Below, piece by piece: positions 59,396 through 64,000 of a stretch of DNA of 64,000 nt; position 1 is the stretch's first letter, and each line of letters opens with the position of its first letter. The DNA comes from Oscillospiraceae bacterium. Lineage in GTDB: Bacteria > Bacillota > Clostridia > Oscillospirales > Ruminococcaceae. The stretch covers positions 124,001 through 188,000 of the forward strand of contig JAGOPP010000002.1 of the NCBI GenBank assembly GCA_017991935.1, given 5' to 3'. A program made the position numbers and the translations under genes. A model generated the notes under the pieces. The model was not told the origin of the DNA. It made no database searches and saw nothing but the letters and a program-made list of their open reading frames with translations.

Positions 59396-60952
59396 TCACC
59401 CGAACAGCATATCCTCCACATAGCGTTCCATAAAAAAGGCGTCCGTGGAGAGGTCGACCGTCTCGGCCGCCGCCGCGAGCTCCTCCGAGCGGCGGCGCTC
59501 CGCAGCGCTTTGCAGCAGCATCGAGGCGCCGGAGCCCGCCGCGTTGCCGACCGCCCTTGTCCTTCCCCCGCAGCCCGCCGGCAAAAGCCCGGTCGCGGCG
59601 GCGTTCCCGGCGGGCAAAAAGCTGCCGAAGCCGCCGGCCAACAGGGTCTCCGACAGCTCCTCCGCCGCGAGGCCCGAATGATGGAGCAGCGTCTCCGCGC
59701 CCGCGCAGACCGCCGCCTTCGCGAGCTGAAATTTCCGCAGATCTTTCTGCGTGAGCACGATCTTGTTTTTGAGCACGACAGCGGACGTGTCCTCCGCCCG
59801 CGTGAGCACGCCGAACGACGCCGCGCGCTCCTCGTCGATCCGGCCGGTCTCGTCCAAAATCCCGGCCCCGAGCAGGGCGGCCGCCGCGTCGATCAGGCCG
59901 GAGCCGCAGATCCCGCAGGGCTCCCCGCCGCCGATCGTCCGGACAAAGAAGCCGCCGTCCCGAAACTCCACGCCGGAGACCGCTCCCGGGACCGCCTGCG
60001 TGCCGCAGTAGATGCCCGCGCCCTCGAACGCCGGCCCCGCCGCCGTGGAGCAGACGCGGATCTTCCCATCCTTCGCGAGCGCCATCTCGCCGTTCGTGCC
60101 GATGTCCATCAGCAGCACCGGCTTTTTCGCCTCGTCCAGCCGCGAGGCCAGCATCGCCGCCGTGATGTCCGCCCCGACAAAGGCGGAGACGCACCGGCCA
60201 AGGTAGACCTCGGCGTCCCGCAAAAGGCCCGCAAGGCCGAGCGAGGCGGCGGGGACCGTCTCCCCAAACAGGCGCTCCGGCAGAAACGGCGAGGCGCAGA
60301 GCCGCGCCGCGTCGCCCTCGGTCAAAAGGCAGAGCATGGCCGTGTTTCCGACAAAGGCGGCCTTTTGGACGGACGCCCCGGCGAGGCCCGCTCCTTCCGC
60401 GACCCGGTCGGCGAGACCGGAGATACCGGAGCGGACGGCCATCGCGAGATCGGCGGCACGCCCGTCCCGCGCGGCGCCAAGCCGCGTCATCACGTCCGCG
60501 CCGAAAGCGGCCTGCGGATTGGGCATGGTGCCGGAGGAGAGGAGCCTCCCCTCCGCGAGATCCCATAGATACGCCGCGAGCGTCGTCGTGCCGATGTCGA
60601 CGGCGAGGCCGTACCCCTCCCCCCGGTCCGGCAGAAAATCCGGCAGGATGCCGTCGGAGAGGGCCTCGAGCCCCGACGCCTTGGGCAGGCGGACGAGGGC
60701 GTCGCCCCATACCTCCGTTTCGCAGGCGAGGCGCGTCCCTAAGCTCAGCTCCTCCCTCGTCAGCAGCAGGCGCTCCTGCGCCGTGACCGGGGAGAGCGTC
60801 CCCTCCGCGTGGACGCGGCATTTCCCGCAGCGCCCGCAGCCGCCGCACGGCATGGGGACGGAATACCCCGCCTCCCGCAGCAGATCGGATAGTTTTCCGC
60901 CGGAGGAGATCTCTCGGCGGCTCTCTTGTCCGCAGACGACCGTCAGCTTCAT
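59396..60952 (-). CDS. Ferredoxin-ASKHA corrinoid activation protein (RamA-like, DUF4445)
   Basis: 518 residues. An N-terminal 2Fe-2S ferredoxin-like domain with MPCGGCGRCGKCRV and a later RLAC Cys; a linker; then an ASKHA ATPase domain (AVDIGTTTLAAYLWDL, LLMDIGTNGEMAL, CGSGLIDAAAALL, AGGFGSFL). This is the layout of RACo/RamA proteins that reactivate Co(II)-corrinoid methyltransferases by ATP-driven reduction. Start ATG 60952 with AAAAGGGG. No corrinoid protein or methyltransferase gene is adjacent, so its partner is elsewhere. Confidence 0.92.
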   Translation of the reverse strand: MKLTVVCGQESRREISSGGKLSDLLREAGYSVPMPCGGCGRCGKCRVHAEGTLSPVTAQERLLLTREELSLGTRLACETEVWGDALVRLPKASGLEALSDGILPDFLPDRGEGYGLAVDIGTTTLAAYLWDLAEGRLLSSGTMPNPQAAFGADVMTRLGAARDGRAADLAMAVRSGISGLADRVAEGAGLAGASVQKAAFVGNTAMLCLLTEGDAARLCASPFLPERLFGETVPAASLGLAGLLRDAEVYLGRCVSAFVGADITAAMLASRLDEAKKPVLLMDIGTNGEMALAKDGKIRVCSTAAGPAFEGAGIYCGTQAVPGAVSGVEFRDGGFFVRTIGGGEPCGICGSGLIDAAAALLGAGILDETGRIDEERAASFGVLTRAEDTSAVVLKNKIVLTQKDLRKFQLAKAAVCAGAETLLHHSGLAAEELSETLLAGGFGSFLPAGNAAATGLLPAGCGGRTRAVGNAAGSGASMLLQSAAERRRSEELAAAAETVDLSTDAFFMERYVEDMLFG

Positions 60953-61122
60953 GCGCGCGCCCCTTTTCCTAAAAAGAATAAGGAAATCATAGCGCGGAAA
61001 CGCCCCCGTGTCAAACCCGCCGCGCGTTTTTTTCACGCGGCGTCTGTGGCTCTTTTCGCTTCGCTTTCCATAAAAAAACGAGGCCCGTCTGAAAACAGGC
61101 CCCCGTCTTTTTCTTTCTCCGG

Positions 61123-61983
61123 TCACGTATTGGAATTGCAGGCGCAGTTATAGTTGCAGTTGCCGCTTGTGTCCGCATTTTCAAGCCGCGGCGGGAAAAA
61201 TTCGTTGGTCGGGAATTTGATATGTTTGAATACCTCGCAGGGATCGTCCGTCGTGGTGACGCATTCCTTGCCCGGGACGCAGAAATCGTAGGCCGGGATG
61301 AGCATCTGCACCGGGCGTTCGAGCTGGACAATCGTAAATAGGCCCAGCGTAATGAGCACGTGGCGGCAGCTTCCGGAAACAAAACTGCCCTCGAACAACG
61401 AGGCGATATTGTTTGGGAAGTTGATCTCCGAAACGCAGTCGCATTCGTTGCCCTCGGCCAGGCGGGAATGTAAACAGATCGGATCGACCACTTGTACAAC
61501 CGCTCTGGGGCTGTTGGTGGCGCGGTTCACTTCGCCAAAACCCGTTTCGGAGTCGTACACTTTGACGCTGCCTTCACTGCCGTAAAGGATGACTTTCTTT
61601 GAGAAAATCGCGATGCCGCGAACGGTGTCTGCCGTGGAAACCGGCGTATAATAGGCCGACAACCGAACGAGGAAATAGAAGGTCATGTCCACGGAATAGA
61701 ATCCCCGGTTGAACGGGATGGGCTCAACCTCCAAAAAAACGTTCAATACTTCCACGCTCTTGGCTTTGACCGTCAGAGCGCGTTCGATCTTCGCCTGTTC
61801 CGTCTCAGTAAAATAAACCGGAAGGTCTTCCAAGCAATCTTTGTCTCTACGGTTCCCATCATTAACAACGAAGTGAGAAATCGCGAAGCCGCCCTCCCCC
61901 TCCAAGACCGCCGACGCGGCCTTTTTTTTGCGAAAACGGACGGCGCGGGCCGCAAAATTTAAAAAAAGCCGGGATGGATCCAT
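61123..61983 (-). CDS. Conserved hypothetical protein with Cys-rich C-terminus
   Basis: About 286 residues. No named family recognised. The core (CLEDLPVYFTETEQAKIERALTVKAKSVEVLNV, EVEPIPFNRGFYSVDMTFYFLVRLSAYY, KKVILYGSEGSVKVYDS) is beta-rich and probably soluble; the tail NADTSGNCNYNCACNSNT is Cys/Asn-rich, as in some spore-coat or exosporium proteins. Similar proteins occur in spore-forming Clostridia, so a spore-coat role is possible (inference). Start is uncertain: ATG 61983 has GGAG before it, but residues 1-35 look poorly conserved. Confidence 0.72.
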   Translation of the reverse strand: MDPSRLFLNFAARAVRFRKKKAASAVLEGEGGFAISHFVVNDGNRRDKDCLEDLPVYFTETEQAKIERALTVKAKSVEVLNVFLEVEPIPFNRGFYSVDMTFYFLVRLSAYYTPVSTADTVRGIAIFSKKVILYGSEGSVKVYDSETGFGEVNRATNSPRAVVQVVDPICLHSRLAEGNECDCVSEINFPNNIASLFEGSFVSGSCRHVLITLGLFTIVQLERPVQMLIPAYDFCVPGKECVTTTDDPCEVFKHIKFPTNEFFPPRLENADTSGNCNYNCACNSNT

Positions 61984-62109
61984 CGGAGGCTCCGCGCCGT
62001 ATGCTGGTGTGTCCGCCCGCCGCGGCTCGCCGCGCCGCGGCCCCGGCGAACGAAACGGCGTTCCTAAAATAGGTAATTTTGAATTTTTTTTGAAATTTCC
62101 AAAAAGGTA

Positions 62110-62137
62110 TTGACCGCCGTACGTTTCATGATAGAAT
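62110..62137 (+). promoter_or_regulatory. Promoter of small acidic protein gene
   Basis: TTGACC (62110-62115), 16-base spacer, TAGAAT (62132-62137). Confidence 0.65.
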
Positions 62138-62203
62138 ATGGTGCAGAATTCATGCAGCGAACGGAGCCCCCCGGGACCCGTCCGGGCAGAAAGAGGGATG
62201 AAT

Positions 62204-62467
62204 ATGGGAGACGACTCCGCCATCCAAAACGATGAAGCGGGTTTTCCGAGCGACAGCGAAGACGATTACGATTTCCCTTCCCGGAGATCGGACGAAGACG
62301 ACGCCTCATGCGGATCGGAACTCCGGCGGACGGAGCTCAGCGAAACGGTCGCCTCGGCAAGAGAAAAGAAGGAAGCCGTTTCGATCTGGCAGCATGAACT
62401 TGATATTTTCCGCCGCTCGATGGAGAGAGAGAACGCGCATCTTTTCCATAACAAGTCGGACGCATAA
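62204..62467 (+). CDS. Small acidic hypothetical protein
   Basis: 87 residues, not recognised. First half Asp/Ser/Glu-rich (SDSEDDYDFPSRRSDEDD) and likely disordered; second half helical (EKKEAVSIWQHELDIFRRSMERENAHLF). ATG 62204 follows AAAGAGGGA; ATG 62198 two codons earlier is also possible. Divergent from the Cys-rich protein and closed by a terminator at 62475. Confidence 0.6.
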   Translation: MGDDSAIQNDEAGFPSDSEDDYDFPSRRSDEDDASCGSELRRTELSETVASAREKKEAVSIWQHELDIFRRSMERENAHLFHNKSDA

Positions 62468-62474
62468 CCTTACG

Positions 62475-62512
62475 ATAAAAGAAGCCCGGCCGGAAGGCCG
62501 GGCTTCTTTTAT
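62475..62512 (+). terminator. Terminator after small acidic protein gene
   Basis: ATAAAAGAAGCCCGGCC / GGCCGGGCTTCTTTTAT around a GGAA loop; works on both strands. Confidence 0.92.
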
Positions 62513-62567
62513 CGGCGGGGCGCTTAAACGATCCTTTTTCGGATATGCTAAACCCGAGGTGAACGGC

Positions 62568-62711
62568 ATGGACAAAAAGGGAAAGTGGTCCCTCTTACAT
62601 GAGAAAAAAGAGAAATCCATCCCCGAGGAGATCTACCCGGCGATCGACACCGACCTCGCGCGGGACAATGTGGAAAACGACATCCCCGCCGCCGATTTGC
62701 AGGATTTATAA
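62568..62711 (+). CDS. Very small hypothetical protein
   Basis: 47 residues: Lys-rich start (MDKKGKWSLLHEKKEK) and acidic end (DTDLARDNVENDIPAADLQDL). RBS GAGGTGAACGGC before ATG 62568 and a terminator right after the stop (62713) support a real gene. Function unknown. Confidence 0.6.
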   Translation: MDKKGKWSLLHEKKEKSIPEEIYPAIDTDLARDNVENDIPAADLQDL

Positions 62712-62712
62712 T

Positions 62713-62741
62713 CCCCTCTCTGCCCGGAGGGGCGGTTTTTT
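62713..62741 (+). terminator. Terminator after 47-residue gene
   Basis: CCCCTC (62713-62718) / GAGGGG (62727-62732) then CGG and six T. Confidence 0.78.
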
Positions 62742-62794
62742 CCGGCGTTTTTTCCGCGCGCCCGGCGGCGTGTTTTTTTCGCCCGGCCCGTCCC

Positions 62795-62823
62795 TTGTGT
62801 TTTTTGGAAGAATCTGATACAAT
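62795..62823 (+). promoter_or_regulatory. Promoter of GNAT gene
   Basis: TTGTGT (62795-62800), 17-base spacer, TACAAT (62818-62823). Confidence 0.7.
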
Positions 62824-62841
62824 GCGATTGAGGTGATTGTT

Positions 62842-63108
62842 GTGGAGTTTCAGCATGAGCAAGACTGTATTTACGCGAACGACCCGTCCGGAAACCGCAT
62901 CGCGGAGGTGACGTTCCCGACCGCCAATGGCGTCGCCGAGATCAACCACACCTACGTGGATCCCGCTCTGCGCGGCCAAGGCATCGCCGACAAGCTGCTC
63001 GCCGCCGCGGTGGAGCAGATCCGCTCCGCCGGGCTCAAGGCGCACCCGACCTGCTCCTACGCGGTCCGGTGGTTCGCCGAGCATCCCGAATATCTGTATC
63101 TGCTCTGA
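62842..63108 (+). CDS. Small GNAT-like N-acetyltransferase (YjdJ/NATD1 type)
   Basis: 88 residues. It contains the acetyl-CoA-binding core INHTYVDPALRGQGIADKLLAAAVEQIRSAGLKAHPTCSYAVRWFAEHPEY, matching the short GNAT family whose substrate is unknown. GTG 62842 is chosen because GAGGTG stands six bases before it; GTG 62833 lacks a site. Own promoter and terminator. Confidence 0.9.
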   Translation: MEFQHEQDCIYANDPSGNRIAEVTFPTANGVAEINHTYVDPALRGQGIADKLLAAAVEQIRSAGLKAHPTCSYAVRWFAEHPEYLYLL

Positions 63109-63111
63109 CAC

Positions 63112-63138
63112 GCCGCCCTCTCAGGAGGGCGGTTTTTT
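63112..63138 (+). terminator. Terminator after GNAT gene
   Basis: CCGCCCTC / GAGGGCGG stem with six T. Confidence 0.92.
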
Positions 63139-63388
63139 ATGTTCCCCCGCACTCCGGCGCGAGCCTTTGCGCCGCGTTTTTGAGCGCGCTTTGCGCTTCC
63201 GCCGACCGCTTTTCGTCGGGCTCGAAGGCGTACCCGGCCGCCCCCCCGCCCTCCAGCGGCCGGAACGCGTCCGCCCTCATCCATCCGGCCCACGCGCCCA
63301 TATACATCCACGTCTGCCCTTTCCATGTAAAAACGTCTTTCCCAAGCCAGTTTTTCTCCGCCTCCGGGATCGCCCCGATGTTGCCCAT
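63137..63388 (-). CDS. Small hypothetical protein
   Basis: 83 residues. Aromatic-rich core (NWLGKDVFTWKGQTWMYMGAWAGWM), then a charged helix ending in CGGT. RBS GGGGGAGAGG ahead of ATG 63388 and sensible residue composition support it, but no family was recognised. Confidence 0.55.
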   Translation of the reverse strand: MGNIGAIPEAEKNWLGKDVFTWKGQTWMYMGAWAGWMRADAFRPLEGGGAAGYAFEPDEKRSAEAQSALKNAAQRLAPECGGT

Positions 63389-63900
63389 GCCGCCTCTCCC
63401 CCTCGCGAAATGCTATGCGGGCCCGGCTTGTCTCACGGCTTGTCCCATGGGGGGATATTTGAGGGCGGGATGGCACGCGCGGCTTTTGAGCCGCTTTTTC
63501 CCGTATAAAAAACGCCGCCCTCCGCCGCACCCGGCCTTTTTGCCGACGGTTGGGGGCGTTTTTGCGAGAAAAAGCGCCCTCCTTTCGGCTCTGGCCGGAG
63601 GCGGGCGGCGCGGCGGGGCGAACAAAATGGCAAAACGGCGGTGGGGTGGGACAGACAGAGATGTGGCACGGCGAGTGGCAAAGCGACGGCGCGGACGACC
63701 CAGCAGCACGGACGACACGGCAGCAATGTGACAGAGCGGCGGCGCAGTAAAACGGCATGGGCCGAGCAACAGCGCAGTGGCAAGGCCGTCATATCGAGAG
63801 CCGCCCGCATCTATAATGATAGCAAGATATTTCATGACGCCGCCGTGAAACCGGCGGCGCGTGTTTATGGCGCAAAGCCTTTTTGAAGGGGGGAACCCGT
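63389..63900. other. Non-coding boundary region before the recombinase
   Basis: About 500 bases with no convincing gene. The part 63600-63780 is unusual: strongly purine-rich on the plus strand with few T and many short GGC/ACG/GCA words. A TATAAT (63812-63817) without a good -35 and a hairpin CGCCGCCG...CGGCGGCG (63838-63859) lie just before the recombinase and could mark an element end. Confidence 0.5.
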
Positions 63901-64000
63901 GTGGACTGCCTGATGTACCTGCGCAAAAGCCGCGCCGACCCGGCGGAGGAGACGGTCGAGGGCACGCTCCGCCGCCACCGGGAGCAGCTCGAGGACCTCG
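63901..64000 (+). CDS. Large serine recombinase, 5' end (partial)
   Basis: GTG start with GAAGGGGGG before it. The first 33 residues MDCLMYLRKSRADPAEETVE... match the N-terminus of large serine integrases/resolvases; the catalytic Ser is in YLRKSRAD. The gene runs off the window. Such recombinases integrate phages, integrative conjugative elements or excise sporulation elements (skin-type), so a mobile element may begin here. Confidence 0.85.
   Translation, partial: MDCLMYLRKSRADPAEETVEGTLRRHREQLEDL

Noticed and set aside
63600..63780. CRISPR-like or tandem-repeat structure in the purine-rich stretch
   Set aside because: Short words recur but without constant spacing or repeat length.

Overview
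The window is a stretch of a GC-rich (roughly 60 % by eye) Firmicutes chromosome. The organism is an anaerobic, spore-forming member of the Clostridia, most like the Oscillospirales. Evidence: a spoIIR gene and an alpha/beta small acid-soluble spore protein, a lysine (L-box) riboswitch, a miaB / ricA-ylbF-type gene pair, a membrane pyrophosphatase, a B12-dependent (class II) ribonucleotide reductase, rubrerythrin and rubredoxin proteins under a PerR-like regulator, PEP synthase, and strong AGGAGG-type ribosome sites with frequent GTG and TTG starts. No rRNA, tRNA, CRISPR array or insertion sequence was recognised.

Layout. 1-8.8 kb: PLP aminotransferase, ispE, spoIIR, hppA, then a reverse operon miaB > ricA/ylbF-like > deoC, then an orphan mazF-type toxin. 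9-15.3 kb (reverse): WYL regulator, a three-gene amino-acid ABC importer behind a lysine riboswitch with its own terminator, a YitT protein and an rRNA-methyltransferase-like protein. 15.5-25.7 kb: beta-helix carbohydrate-binding lipoprotein, phosphopantetheinyl transferase and MATE exporter, B12-binding radical SAM enzyme, a second amino-acid ABC importer, SH3 lipoprotein. 26-32.2 kb: serine synthesis (serC, serA, DUF1015) and PEP synthase. 32.3-34.05 kb: a markedly AT-rich insert with a uracil-DNA-glycosylase-like protein and a lipoprotein. 34.2-36.4 kb: perR-hrb-rbr oxidative-stress operon and a small helical protein. 36.5-44.1 kb: DHHW surface protein with tandem CxxC repeats, nrdJ, a two-component system and a GltS-like transporter that shares a direct-repeat motif with the two-component promoter. 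44.2-48 kb: a 111-bp tandem repeat, a MalT-like TPR protein with no HTH or ATPase, a SASP gene and an SPFH/zinc-ribbon protein. 48.5-56.5 kb: a divergent catabolic locus (DMT-type transporter, sugar-type ABC importer, nucleoside hydrolase, ureidoglycolate-lyase-like protein on the minus strand; LacI regulator and PfkB kinase on the plus strand). 56.7-63.4 kb: ABC-2 exporter, ferredoxin-ASKHA activase, several small or unknown proteins, a GNAT protein. The window ends inside a large serine recombinase (63,901 onward), so an integrated element may start there.

Working together. The L-box assigns the first ABC importer to lysine. The 48.5-56.5 kb locus reads as uptake and hydrolysis of a nucleoside-like compound, phosphorylation of the released sugar and possible handling of a ureide; this specificity is inferred from gene families and order. 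The shared GTTCA-N6-GTTCA element suggests the response regulator drives both its own operon and the GltS-like transporter. All functional calls rest on reading motifs; no database search was run.
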